This document shows positions 18,240-29,727 of a DNA stretch of 64,000 nucleotides, piece after piece; within the stretch, counting starts at the first letter, position 1, and each line of letters begins with the position of its first letter. The position numbers were made by a program, and so were the translations under genes. Under the pieces are notes generated by a model. It did no database searches. It saw only the letters and a list, made by a program, of their open reading frames with translations, and was not told the DNA's origin. Source of the stretch: Hormiphora californensis (taxonomy: Eukaryota > Ctenophora > Tentaculata > Cydippida > Pleurobrachiidae); assembly GCA_020137815.1 (NCBI GenBank), contig CM035357.1, positions 2,996,528 through 3,060,527 on the forward strand, given 5' to 3'.

Positions 18240-21200
18240 ATGTCCTTCCTTCCGTTATCGTGGTCCTTACCAGCCCTTCTCATCCTATCAGCCTTTCTGG
18301 GGTAAGTAGCTGCCAGAGCATTAGCGGAGCGCAGTCAGAGCATTGGCCTTCCTGGGGTAAGTACTGTCAGGGCATTAGCGGAGCACGGGAGAACTGTGGT
18401 CAGAGCATTGGCCTGACAGAGGTAAGTAGCTCTGAACTCCAACCTCTAGGATTGATCTTCAGGCGTCCTTCACGTGCTGGCCAATGCATGTTGTGGATTA
18501 TCAACAGCTCTAGGATTGGTCTTCGGGGTGAGCAGAGCTCCCTTGGGATGACGACTAATGATCACAATGATTTCTCCAAAAAATATTTCGTCCTTATACC
18601 TTTTGATCCATTTGATGGTCTTCAATCCCGTTGTCATCCAAGGGGCATCCAAGTGTACAGTTGCATATATTCTAGTGTAGTTTTAGTAGAAGCAATTAAT
18701 TTATTTTATCCCTCTGGATAGAACATCTGGGTCGTACATTTGTCTGGGATAGCGAGGTGTAAGATTTGGCTCCAATGCAACCTATTCTCGCTCCGCGAAG
18801 AATAGGCTCCCGGCCCGTGGACAGCAAGAACTCACGTGCGCGCGATGTAAAGCACGTTTTTCAGCAAATCCCGCGCGACAGACTGTTTTGGGAGACCTTT
18901 TTAGCTGACCTAGCACTACTCAAACGTCAATTACCGCCTCATTTCGCATCGTGATGAATCGGCGGGTATTTTCCCATGCTCACAGGGCCATGACGATTCT
19001 CCCAGTACCCGCAGATTGTCCCAGGACCGAGTAGGAGCTTGCAGCCAGGTCTTTAAAGAATTGCCCATGTTTAGAGTCAATTTTGACCCACTATTCCTCA
19101 AATGCTGATACTCGCGGGTATTTTCCGTAAAACTAGAGACAATTACCTGCCAGGAGCAACAAACGAGATGCAAATCGGTTCAGTAGTTCCTTGCAGCCAG
19201 GTCTTTGAAAAAGTTTGCTCTAAAATCAATAACGGGCCGGAGGCCTAGATGTGAGATCGATCTCGGTCGCTGCGCGACCTCGATCTCACTCAGGCATCAA
19301 TGTGGCCAAGTGTAAGATCATTTAATCTCACATTTAGATGAGATTTGAACTGGGTTGTCCAGAGTAGTTGTTGTAGTGAAGTTGCATTTCTCAATTCTTG
19401 GAAAATTAAGTACAGTCGGACCCCGATTTACCGGAACCCCGATTTACCGGACAAAAAAAACTTTTCCCCCGGGCATCTCAGTAAGTCGGGATCCGACTGT
19501 ATCGCCTATCGGTAAGTCTGGATCCGACTGTATCGCCTATCGGTAAGTCGGGATCCGACTGTATCGCCTATCGAATAATCAAGTACACTTCGCTATCTTA
19601 ACTTCACCAAGTGTCAGATCAGTCTTCAAATGATAAGGGTTAAGACTCGAAATTTATTTAAAATTTTGTTATACGTCAGATTTAATATATCTGACATATT
19701 ATAAGGGTTCCATTTCATAACTCACACTTACGAAACCAGCAAAAATAGCAAAGTAATCAAAAAGATATTAAAACCTTAAAATTAAAATTAAATGAAGTTA
19801 CATCACCCCAATTCTTCAGCCTCACCCTAAAGTGTCAGATCAGTCTTCAAATGATAAGGGGGCTAAGAGTCCAATATACTCCTCCATCAGCCAACTGTGA
19901 TACTGCTAAATGTTTCTTTAATCCCAATATTATTCCCCGATCAGCCCCACTCTGGGACAGTCTTGTGAGCGATGCAGGGCATTCCAACTAAAGGTGACTT
20001 GCACGGAGGAAGATGGGAAAATTCAGTCAATGTACAACGGGTACAAGTGTGCTGCACTATCTGGCAGTAACGTTCAACTCAACTGCGAACTTGGTAAGAC
20101 TGTAATTAATTAATTAACTAATTAAACTAAATAGAACCCAAAATTGATCTACTATTATCGTAAGAAATCTAATAATTTCTGTCCCTTTTCAAGACGATTC
20201 TACCGGTTTGAATGCAACATATGAATGGTATAAGTCCAACAAAGTGGGTGGCAGTACTTTCTCCGATTCAAGCGATGCCATGGAGGTATAAATTAACTAA
20301 TTTTTACATAAAATGAATTAATTAATTAACTTAAATTAACTATTTATTAAAGTACTAAATGTAGCTCCTACCTAAATATCAAACGAAGTCTTATATTTTA
20401 CCCATATACAGATGACCCTCTCCTTTCTTGTTCTAACACTCATCGCAACTCCCTTCCTCAGTTGACTGACTGTACATCAAAGACCTGTAATCTGTACGAT
20501 GTTAGTTGGGATGATGACGATAGTAATCTGAAATCCCACGACTCATTCTTCTACCAATGTGTGGTACTGGTGAAGGATGGAGATGACACCGTCGGAACAT
20601 TTTACAGCAACGCATTCAAACTTGATGTCCAGAGTAAGTAATTTATCACAGCTACTGATTCACTTGATCTACCTACCACTCACATTAAATAAAATGCGCT
20701 GTGGAACTAAAATTCGATGAAAATTCCCATGTGTCTAGGCCAAGCTTTTGCGATCTGTTTCTAAATTAATCCAAATGACCAAATGAAGTCGATGATAATG
20801 AACCACCAGTCGATGATAATCATCTTGTTTCAGAGTACACTCCTCCAACTGCAGAGGACTCGGACAGTCACAGTGTTGACATTGGGACTACAGAGGTCAA
20901 AATGGAATGTCCCATTCCCGTTACTAACCCTCCTTCCTCTGCCGTGAGTTTCATAGTGGCCTAAAGGAAAACCCAAGCAACAATAGCCCTCACTTGGGTT
21001 TTGTGAAATTTCCCACGGTCATTGCTCCACCCCCTGATGAGATAGAGACTTGAAATTTTGTAGTGAGGTAGAACTCGACATGATATATCCAACTACAAAA
21101 TTTCAAGTCTCTATCTCATCAGGGGGTGGAGCAATGATCGTGGGAAATTTCACAAAACCCAAGTGAGGGCTATTGTTGCTTGGGTTTTCCTTTAGTGTCT

Positions 21201-24200
21201 AGCGACACGATTCTCAGTGTGCTCAAATCGGGGTCAGCGCTGCCAGATAATGACTGATTTGCAAAGTACCCACTAATCCTTCCAAAGTACAAACCTCCCC
21301 AACAACAATACATTCAGGTGTGGTACGTGTCAGACAATGCTGACGATGCGAGTCCGAAAGAGCTTTCAGAGCAGTCCAATATGATGGTTGTTGAAAACAC
21401 CATAGTTTCCTCTGACAGTAAGTGAAACAAAGATAATCCTTGATTCGTTACTGTAAGGCCAATGCTCTGACCAGAGTTCTCATTGAAAGAAATGAGAATA
21501 GGGCCAATGCTCTGATGCTTGTGATTGTGGTCGACTGGATTATCTTGAGCTTGAACAAACTTATCGTTTATATTTGATTTGATTTTTTTCATGGTGACAA
21601 CCTAGATTTATTGCTATGTCACTTGCCTTAATTTTGGGCTCAATAACTATTTGCTTACGTGGGTAGTTATGGCTACAGGGCGCCTGTCAAATCTCGATTT
21701 AAAAATCAAATACTACAGGAATATTATGGTTTATTTTCTCTAAGAGTTTCAGAATCTGTTAGAGCATTTGCCTCACCCTATTGAACTGTAGTTAGAAAAT
21801 TGGTCTGACAGCTCAGAATGGGGTTAGAAACTCAACCGATGTCCCTTTTTCAGGCAAGTACGGGTACTCCAACGGAATGTTAATAGTGATGAACTTTGCT
21901 GCAACCAATGCAGGAACTTACTTCTGTTTTGTTAAGTACACAAATGATCTGGGGACAAGCTATGAAGTCAGTGTGGCCAATCATACCATTCTCAGTACAG
22001 GTACATAGCTTTGATTGGCAATTTGTAGCACTAAATCTAGTTACTGAAATTGGCAATTATCCAAATAATCTTGATTTAACTAACTCTTCCCCAAAAATTG
22101 GTGGCTTCAAAAAATTAGTTCTTTCTCAATAAACGATTGAGCTGTCCCGTTGATGCATGGTAACAGCCTACGTAACAGGGGTTTGACGCAAAACGAATAA
22201 AACTAAGAGAATGTTCTCGCAATGCGACAATGTGACATGCTCCAATCATATTCTTCAATCGTTTATTGCACTATAAATATATTTTAAATATCCTGAGAGT
22301 TTATGATCTGTCGCGAATTCTTGTTATGTTCTAACAATAATTTGTACTCGCGAAAAGGGGTCGAGCTAGGCAAGCGAATTCGTCTCTGCAAGGCCTAAAC
22401 CTAGAAATTTCTAGTGAACATTTAAATTCTTTCAGGAACAACTCTCTCGGGAGCTAGCCAGGCCCTGAGGATTGTATCCCAAGTACAAGGGCCAGACTTC
22501 CTTTTCGGGGACACCGATCAAACCACACTGGATTGCAAGCCCTCAAACGTTGACGCCGGGACCACGGCTAGCGTTTACTGGCAGAAAACGGAGACCGAGA
22601 ATGGAATTATTGTGTATAAGAACCTGACTGGTAGTGGATGGACCTACTCTGATAACAACCGAGTTTTGAAGTTCACCAAGACGAATAGTTTAGAGGGATC
22701 ACAGTTCCGATGTCAGGTAACAAGAATTATTGCATTATGTATTCATAATGCGGTGTTTCCCTGCCACAAATGGGTGTAAAATTGATGACTAAGCTTCAAA
22801 ACCGGATTTCCCGATGAATTTTTCACTCGGCTTATACGATGTTGGTTGCTATGGTATCCAGGGTTGTTGCTATGGTAATCAACGCAGTTGCTATGGTGAC
22901 CAAGACAGTTGCTATGATAACCAAGGCAGTTGCTTAGGAGACACTGATTGGTTACCAAGTGCTTTAACTTTACCCTCGCTCATCTTAACTCCAGTCACTT
23001 GCAATTATTGTGTGATAGTAGTTTCATGATTGGAAGACTTGCTACCATCCCATGGTACGGCTGTAGGGTACCCAAAGTGATTTGATGTGAAAGTAGGAAG
23101 TGCCCTGCCCGGGTGAATGCCCGAAGGGCATTCACCCGGGATGATGTTTTTAGCATGCACGTGCTAAAAAGATCATTCAGGGTTTAGAAATCAGCAGATT
23201 GTGTAGTTAACTAAATGTCCGTCCGTCCGTCCACCGTTACACATAGTAACAAAGTCTGCTCCTTCATAAAACTTTCAACTCACACTTTGATGATGCAACA
23301 AAGGAAATGATTAACATTCATTGTGGCGCGCAATTATTCACTCGTATCACTTCCTACTTTCACATCAAATCACTTTGGGTACCCTACAGCCGTACCATGG
23401 GATGGTAGCAAGTCTTCCAATCATGAAACTACTATCACACAATAATTGCAAGTGACTGGAGTTAAGATGAGCGAGGGTAAAGTTAAAGCACTTGGTAACC
23501 AATCAGTGTCTCCTAAGCAACTGCCTTGGTTATCATAGCAACTGTCTTGGTCACCATAGCAACTGCGTTGATTACCATAGCAACAACCCTGGATACCATA
23601 GCAACCAACATCGTATAAGCCGAGTGAAAAATTCATCGGGAAATCCGGTTTTGAAGCTTAGTCATCAATTTTACACCCATTTGTGGCAGGGAAACACCGC
23701 ATTATGAATACATAATGCAATAATTCTTGGATGGACCTACTCTGATAACAACCGAGTTTTGAAGTTCACCAAGACGAATAGTTTAGAGGGATCACAGTTC
23801 CGATGTCAGGTAACAAGAATTATTGCATTATGTATTCATAATGCGGTGTTTCCCTGCCACAAATGGGTGTAAAATTGATGACTAAGCTTCAAAACCGGAT
23901 TTCCCGATGAATTTTTCACTCGGCTTATACGATGTTGGTTGCTATGGTATCCAGGGTTGTTGCTATGGTAATCAACGCAGTTGCTATGGTGACCAAGACA
24001 GTTGCTATGATAACCATGAGGCAGTTGCTTAGGAGACACTGATTGGTTACCAAGTGCTTTAACTTTACCCTCGCTCATCTTAACTCCAGTCACTTGCAAT
24101 TATTGTGTGATAGTAGTTTCATGATTGGAAGACTTGCTACCATCCCATGGTACGGCTGTAGGGTACCCAAAGTGATTTGATGTGAAAGTAGGAAGTGATA

Positions 24201-27200
24201 CGAGTGAATAATTGCGCGCCACAATGAATGTTAATCATTTCCTTTGTTGCATCATCAAAGTGTGAGTTGAAAGTTTTATGAAGGAGCAGACTTTGTTACT
24301 ATGTGTAACGGTGGACGGACGGACGGACATTTAGTTAACTACACAATCTGCTGATTTCTAAACCCTGAATGATCTTTTTAGCACGTGCATGCTAAAAACA
24401 TCATCCCGGGTGAATGCCCTTCGGGCATTCACCCGGGCAGGGAAAAAATGCCAACAAAATCTCGGGATCTACAGCTGTACTGCACAATATCGTAACCATA
24501 TAATATCCCGATTAAACCAACTCAAATAATATTCTCACTCTAGGTGATCCGTGGTGACACAGAAATCCTCCTGAACGGATTCCAACAGTCCCCCATCCTC
24601 CCCAAAACGGGGTATATTCCCCCTGGTATGGGATGCTCCGTTAATGGAACTTCCTACACAGCTGATATTGATACTCTTATGTCTTCTGATCTCGAGGTCA
24701 CCTCCACTCAGGTATTGATAGTTAAATAGTGATGTTTATCGCTCGAGTTGAAACGATCTTTGCAAGAATTTAAATACTTCTTATTTTGGTACCATAATAG
24801 TGTGGGCGAGTACTCGAGTTTCTTTAACTATCTTTGCGATTGCGAATAAAACTTCGTATCTCGGTACCACCATTAAATACCTTGTCATGACAAGGTATTT
24901 AATGGTGGTACCAAGACGGAGAGGCGCAAGAAAAGGACACGCCCAGACATTTTAATTTTGCAATGTCAAAATTAAAATGTCTGGGCGTGTCCTTTTCTTG
25001 CGCCTCTCCGTCTCGGGCTGTCTCCCCTTTCTCTCTTTAAATATGTCAAAGCATTGGCTTGAGCCCTGACCCTATTCTCATTTCTTTCAATACACAGAGA
25101 GCAAAAGAACCGCGGTCAGGGAATTTGCCAGGCAGCTTTAAATTATTTTCTATTTTCAGTGGATGGTCGGTGCTTCTTACTCTTGGAAGAAGGACAATGT
25201 CGGAGTGAACAAGTTTACATCAGGATATGTGAGTAGATTCAAGATTATTTTCTAGCAGACAGAATCTTTTTTAGATCGACAAAGATGAAACTTGTCGATA
25301 AATTTGACCCCGATTAAGCGGACACCCCGATTTAACGGACAAAACCATTTCCCCCGAGGGTGTCGTTAAATCGGGGTGCGACTGTATTGATTTAACATAA
25401 CAGTTACCTTCCCTAGACGGTATCTGGTTCATCGTTGGAATACGTCGCGAGTTCTGAATCTCAGTGTACATACATCCAGCTGTTCAAATACTACACCGAT
25501 CTCTACTCTATTCAGCAGATATTCCCAATCACTAACTGTAAGTATTCAGCAGATATTCCCAATCACGAACTATGAGTAGGGTAAACCGGGGCAAAATGGT
25601 TAACTTTTTACTTAATCGGTTCTCACTCCCATTTAAAAAAAGATACAATGAAAAAAATTATATAGGATTAAAGTTCATTATTTTATCTTTCAAATAAGAT
25701 AAATTTCAACTCTAGGGACCATCATTTACTTAACTAAATAACTAATTTAAAAATTTTGGTCGGAAAAAATGGTACCGGGGCAATTCGGATACCACCAATA
25801 GGAGTGCTTTATTTCGTCACGTGGGAGTCACGTGAACGTCCTCACAACACCAGAAGAAGATTCCCGCCTGGTGTTGTTAGAGGTGGGGGCAATTCGAACA
25901 ATGTAATCTACACGCAATCTACACGCTGGTCGTTCTTGCTCGAATTGCCCCGGTATCACGCGTGATCACGTGGTACAAAGAACTGCACATCATTGGCCCG
26001 GGAGTTAACCAAATTGCCCCGGTGTGTTAACCAAATTGCCCATGTTCGAATTGCCCCGGTTGTTCGAATTGCCCCGGTAATCTTAATTTACCAGAATTTG
26101 GAATGAAAACATGCGAATATTTAAATAATTTTTATACCATCTGAAAGCTGATATTATTAGCTTTCAGCTGGTTTTTTCAAATCGGAAATTGACCAACTTA
26201 AACCGGATCTAGAGCCTATTTAGTGGTAACGGGCAGGCTCGAACGAGCAGTTTTCTTCTGGAGATAGGATGACGTCATTATGATAGCTTAACTAGGTGAG
26301 AGACGGGCAGTACTATGTTCGAATTGCCCCGGTTGTTCGAATTGCCCCGGTTTACCCTATACAGTGACTTGTTGGCATACGCTACAGGCCACTCTAACTT
26401 GTGGGGTGCAGCCCATTCCAAGGCGACTTGTCGTGTTGAAAGAAGTTGAAATGAAAACCGATAGAGGTGGATATTTACAGACTATAGTCCCGGTTTTAAC
26501 AATCCCAATTGTTTCAGTGGATCAGACTTTCACGACGGAGCCCACAGTGGAGCTGTCTAAGAGTGGTGGTAACACCGTCACTCTGACGTGTAAAGCCTCC
26601 ATTAGCGAAATTCCAGAAGCTCTTCAGAATAAGGTATATATATATTCCGACTGTAAATCGGGGTCCGCCTGTAGTTATTACTAGTTGTCTAGTTCAACCA
26701 CTACATGGTGTAGTGACTTGAAGAACCCCGGTAAAACTCAGAAGTATCCGAATTTTTAAGGACATTTACATTGTATTTTAGGTTGGATTGAATGCTTTGT
26801 TTGATGTTGGTGGTTGTCCCGAGTATGCGGAGGCCCTTGTCAGCGCCTCTGAAGCTGATGGCTCCTGTGAGACTGAGGTTGAGAGATGGATCAAAATTGA
26901 CACCAAATCTCTCTGTCAGTAAGTCTTCGCGATGTCCTACAGTATTGTTTGAGAATTTCATTCAATCATTTAATGGTCTAGACTACAGAATTTAGAAAAC
27001 ATTTGAAACACATACTGTATTACAGAATTTACTAATATTATCCAACTCCTCTCAGGGAGTGTATTATCAAATGTGCCGCTGCCACCAACTGTAAAACCAG
27101 CAGTGAAGCTACCGAGAGTATTGAAGCCGCTGGTGATAAGTGTAGTTCTCAAACAGGTCAGTAACTTAACAATTTGATTTCTCTTTGATTTGCAGATTCA

Positions 27201-28734
27201 CTGGCAGCTTTGGAATTTCAAGTTTTGCCATAGTCAGTATGTGTGTACCGACTACCGCTATTTATATTCAAGGCCAATTTCGGCCGACCCACCTATAGCT
27301 ATTTCAAATGTTATCTCCTAATTCTCGTTTCAGGAGAAACCTCGGACTCGGATGGTCTCCCAGATTGGGCTGTTGGACTCTTAGTCGTGGCCGTGATTCT
27401 GGTTCTACTTGGAGCTGCCGCCGTGTTCTTCCACTACACCATGGAGAAAAATGAAAAGGTGAGTGAAGGAAGTTCACCGGAGGTTTAGGTCTGTTTAATA
27501 CAGTATTGGGCAAAAGAATGCCCCCATCCCTAGACTGAGTTGTTGAGTAAGGGGGACCACATACAGCACCGGTGCGAACTCCAGAACGTCGCACCACATA
27601 CTGTCGGTGGAAACTTCAGTACAGTGAGTGTATGTGGTGCCTCTTACTGAACAATCAATAAAAAACCTTCAAAACAAGCTAAAAACACGTAATTTTTTGT
27701 GAAATATCTTCCTCTCACTAATACCGAACTCTCTCTACCTCCTTTTCTCTCTCTTGTTATGTTTATCTCCACTTATCTCTCTCTTATCGTTCCCGATTGC
27801 AGCACATATTTTCTCGATATGTCGGATAATCTCGCCCTTGTTCTAGGTGTGGCCCTTTCTGTCGTAGTGAGAGTGCGTGCGCCTCTTATTGGTTGCTGTG
27901 GTGTGGGTGTGTGTGTGTATTGTGAGATGCAGGTCTGTCATTGGCTAGTGCGCGCACGTGACCCCCACGTGACCTTTCAGTTCAGTACGAAGAGCACATA
28001 CAGCACCGTACTGATCTTTTCTGAGCTAAGCTCACGTGAGATTGTGTACTGATAGTCCCACCGATATTTATCAGTAAGAGGCACCACATACGGCAGTGCG
28101 TACTGGAGTTTGCACCGAAAGTGTTGTATGTGCTAGTGAGAACTGAAGTTAGAGGCACCACATACGGCGGTGCGAATTTCAGTACAGTGCTGTATGTGGT
28201 CCCCCTAAGACTGAGCTGGCACGGTTCTCGATTTCATAGTAAATTTGGCACAGTAACTCTTATAGCATTATAATGAAGCTCATTAGGTCCATTCATTGCG
28301 GGAGAATAGAGACATTTGACTCCAACGACAACTTGATATGTTTCTAAATCGGGAGAACGGGGGAATTCATTAAATTTAATTGTTACTGACAAAGTACAAA
28401 ACCGTATTTGGCATCTTCCTGATCTTTCTTGTTGAGTCCCACCCCTCAACAAGATCTTTCAATATCTCATATTTGTCAGGCTGGCGGTAACTCAGTATCG
28501 GGAGCGAAAGTCGTTAAAGTCGATGCTGAAGCTAAAACTGAGTAAGTATTTAACAAGAGAATGTTCTCTTCACCATTCTATTTTGATCGACAACCATTAT
28601 CTCTTGTCTCTCTTCCATTTAGCAGTAAAGATGGCGCTTCATCGCCTGTCATAAAAATCTCCAAGTTCACTTCGGGGTTCGGAAGCTTTTTCAATGCCCA
28701 ATCTACCGACGAAGAACAAAAAACAAAAGCATAA
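18240..28734 (+). CDS. Single-pass receptor with about four Ig-like domains
   Basis: Seventeen exons join in phase to 707 residues plus stop: 18240-18301, 19945-20093, 20194-20285, 20462-20633, 20834-20943, 21318-21417, 21854-22000, 22436-22716, 24544-24711, 25160-25228, 25417-25537, 26518-26633, 26782-26918, 27056-27156, 27334-27458, 28480-28541, 28623-28734. Exon 1 is a signal peptide (LPALLILSAFL). Ig-like Cys-Trp-Cys sets follow: VQLNCEL/YEWYKS/FFYQCVV (~55-155), VKMECPI/VWYVSD/AGTYFCFV (~175-260), TLDCKP/VYWQKT/SQFRCQV (~295-372) and GMGCSV/YSWKKD/SQCTYI (~395-475). A Cys-rich stretch (~515-606) precedes the membrane helix (~621-641, AVGLLVVAVILVLLG). The ~65-residue cytoplasmic tail is Ser/Lys-rich with no kinase, ITIM or ITAM motif. 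A cell-surface adhesion or recognition role is likely from architecture. Most introns carry hairpins or MITEs. No specific family is recognised. Confidence 0.88.
18302..18425. repeat. Short palindromic repeat (gcattggcc family) at the Ig-receptor first donor
   Basis: Copies of gtcagagcattggcctgac and variants lie directly after the donor at 18302. Similar donor-like words, ggggtaagta and agaggtaagta, recur after each repeat block (near 18355 and 18420), so several alternative donors exist in about 125 bp. Confidence 0.75.
18766..19309 (-). mobile_element. MULE-like non-autonomous element, copy 3, inverted, in Ig-receptor intron 1
   Basis: This 544-bp copy is in the opposite orientation to the other two and is flanked by a perfect 9-bp duplication, gtgtaagat (18757-18765 and 19310-19318). 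It carries the same terminal-region hairpins. Confidence 0.88.
19413..19566. mobile_element. pogo/Tigger-like MITE with duplicated right end
   Basis: The core 19413-19499 is flanked by TA and starts cagtcggaccccgatttac; it ends with the inverted form gatccgactg. The right end, with tatcgcctatcggtaagtc, is then repeated twice more in tandem to about 19566. Confidence 0.8.
20961..21195. repeat. 235-bp near-perfect inverted repeat in Ig-receptor intron 5
   Basis: The arms begin ctaaaggaaaacccaagcaa and end with its complement, around a spacer of about 30 bp. The left arm starts 17 bp after the donor of the exon ending at 20943. Only one or two mismatches are visible between arms. There is no coding content. 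Confidence 0.92.
21451..21517. repeat. gcattggcc-family short repeat, Ig-receptor intron 6
   Basis: It is bounded by taaggccaatgctctgac and gggccaatgctctgatg with gagttctcattg...atgaga between them. It is a diverged copy. Confidence 0.65.
22721..24441. repeat. Plus/minus/plus complex of a ~0.6 kb repeat in Ig-receptor intron 8
   Basis: A left part runs 22721-~23103. An inverted, longer copy runs ~23104-23728. A second forward copy runs ~23814-24441 and ends at cattcacccgggcaggg. Features shared by the copies include the hairpin gtgaatgcccgaagggcattcac, the triplet gtccgtccgtcc, and a run of ttgctatggtaacc-like words. The second forward copy is preceded by a copy of the exon 8 end, so duplication carried exon sequence along. 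Confidence 0.85.
23728..23809 (+). pseudogene. Duplicated 3' end of Ig-receptor exon 8
   Basis: These 82 bp repeat 22635-22716 with no difference seen and are followed by the same donor (gtaacaagaat). No splice acceptor precedes them: the junction is the end of the inverted repeat, ...ataattcttgg. They are therefore probably not used as an exon. Confidence 0.85.
24863..25012. repeat. Two abutting palindromes in Ig-receptor intron 9
   Basis: The first, 24863-24912, is a 50-bp perfect palindrome with no loop, starting ggtaccaccattaaatacc. The second, 24915-25012, has 45-bp perfect arms starting gacggagaggcgcaag and an 8-bp loop. They are two bases apart. Confidence 0.95.
25045..25130. repeat. 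gcattggcc-family short repeat, diverged
   Basis: It contains gtcaaagcattggcttgagc, then ccctattctcatttctttcaa and ggtcagggaatttgcc. It lies just before the acceptor of the exon at 25160. Confidence 0.55.
25300..25388. mobile_element. Degenerate pogo/Tigger-like MITE, Ig-receptor intron 10
   Basis: The left end is diverged (aatttgaccccgattaagcg); the right end gttaaatcggggtgcgactg is clearer and is followed by TA. The repeated ccccgattta core identifies the family. Confidence 0.65.
25579..26357. mobile_element. 779-bp TA-flanked MITE with gggtaaaccggggcaa ends
   Basis: Inverted termini gggtaaaccggggcaa and ttgccccggtttaccc are flanked by TA on both sides (25577-25578, 26358-26359), as in Tc1/mariner/pogo elements. 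The word ttcgaattgccccggt recurs internally, mainly near the right end, so the subterminal region is repetitive. There is no transposase ORF. It fills most of Ig-receptor intron 11. Confidence 0.85.
27551..28205. mobile_element. PIF/Harbinger-like MITE, Ig-receptor intron 15
   Basis: Inverted termini gggggaccacatacagcac and gtgctgtatgtggtccccc are flanked by TAA on both sides, the typical 3-bp Harbinger target. Internal variants of gaggcaccacatac occur several times in both orientations. A 117-codon ORF inside (27699-28052) shows no transposase motif. Confidence 0.8.
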
Positions 28735-29727
28735 AATAAGGTAAGATCAAGCTTTTCAATGCCATAAAATGTAAAAGAGATGATGGTTGTCAGTCTTGTA
28801 GCATATGTTTTGAAGCACAAAAAGCTACATATTTGAAGCACATTCCTAAAAGAAGGACATCGATCTAACGGGTTACTTTTCTAGGATGAGCCTGAGCGAG
28901 AAGTTAGGAGCGGAAAGGGGGACAGTCATTAAGACGATAGATCTCAGTGGTGATTCACCAAGCCCAGTCCCTTGAAACTAAGAAGACATCCATGGGATGA
29001 TGTGATATTAACGACTGCACAGTTTTAGTGAACTCGGGACTTTTCACCCGTCAATGTGAATCGATCGACAGTTGTTTAGAACTTTGTTTTGTTCAAACCC
29101 ATTTTATGTCATAGAGAGGGTCGAACAAGGCAGTGCATACCGCGGTGTTTTGTAATTTGTAGTGTGTTTGTAACAATTGGATCCAATTTTTTATTAACTT
29201 TCGAACCTTTGATGCAAAATAAAATAAACGTTTTTTAAAAGCGAAAAGTTTTATAAACAGCCAACATACAAACATATTGACGATACATATAGCTGGTGTA
29301 ATACAAATGTTTTGCAACACAATTTAATTTTCTACTAAACAAGTCAAATCTACATTTTCTATAGTACATTTCATTACATATTTGAATAACTCTACGTATA
29401 CATAGTATTGATAATCACAAAACTGCTATAATAACTGTAAAAAACTAAAGCTATTATAATAATTCTAACGTATTTAACATATCTTAAGTGGGGGTAAAAA
29501 ACCATGCATATCAGTCCAGTGACCTGATCACTTTTAAATAATGTCCAACTGTGGCAAAACCTCGCTCAATCTAGTCAATATATAGTACAGATAAGACAAG
29601 ATATAGGTGCAAAAGAACAAGATCAGTATGAAGCAAGATATCGGAGGAAAGAGAGAGAGAACAGCTCCGATGTTTATGAAACTGAAAACTACCTCTGCAC
29701 CTATACATTATAAGTCTCATCATATCC
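28735..29727. other. Convergent 3' region of Ig receptor and STXBP4-like gene
   Basis: This AT-rich kilobase must hold both 3' untranslated regions. The words aaaataaaataaac near 29218 on the plus strand could be the Ig-receptor polyadenylation signal. No further ORF is convincing. Confidence 0.55.

Noticed and set aside
22743-24099. 71-87-codon ORFs repeated in both orientations (YHSN/CYGNQ repeats)
   Set aside because: They lie inside the inverted-repeat complex and reflect short tandem words.
27699-28052. 117-codon ORF with hydrophobic start
   Set aside because: Lies wholly within the Harbinger-like MITE and spans no known domain.
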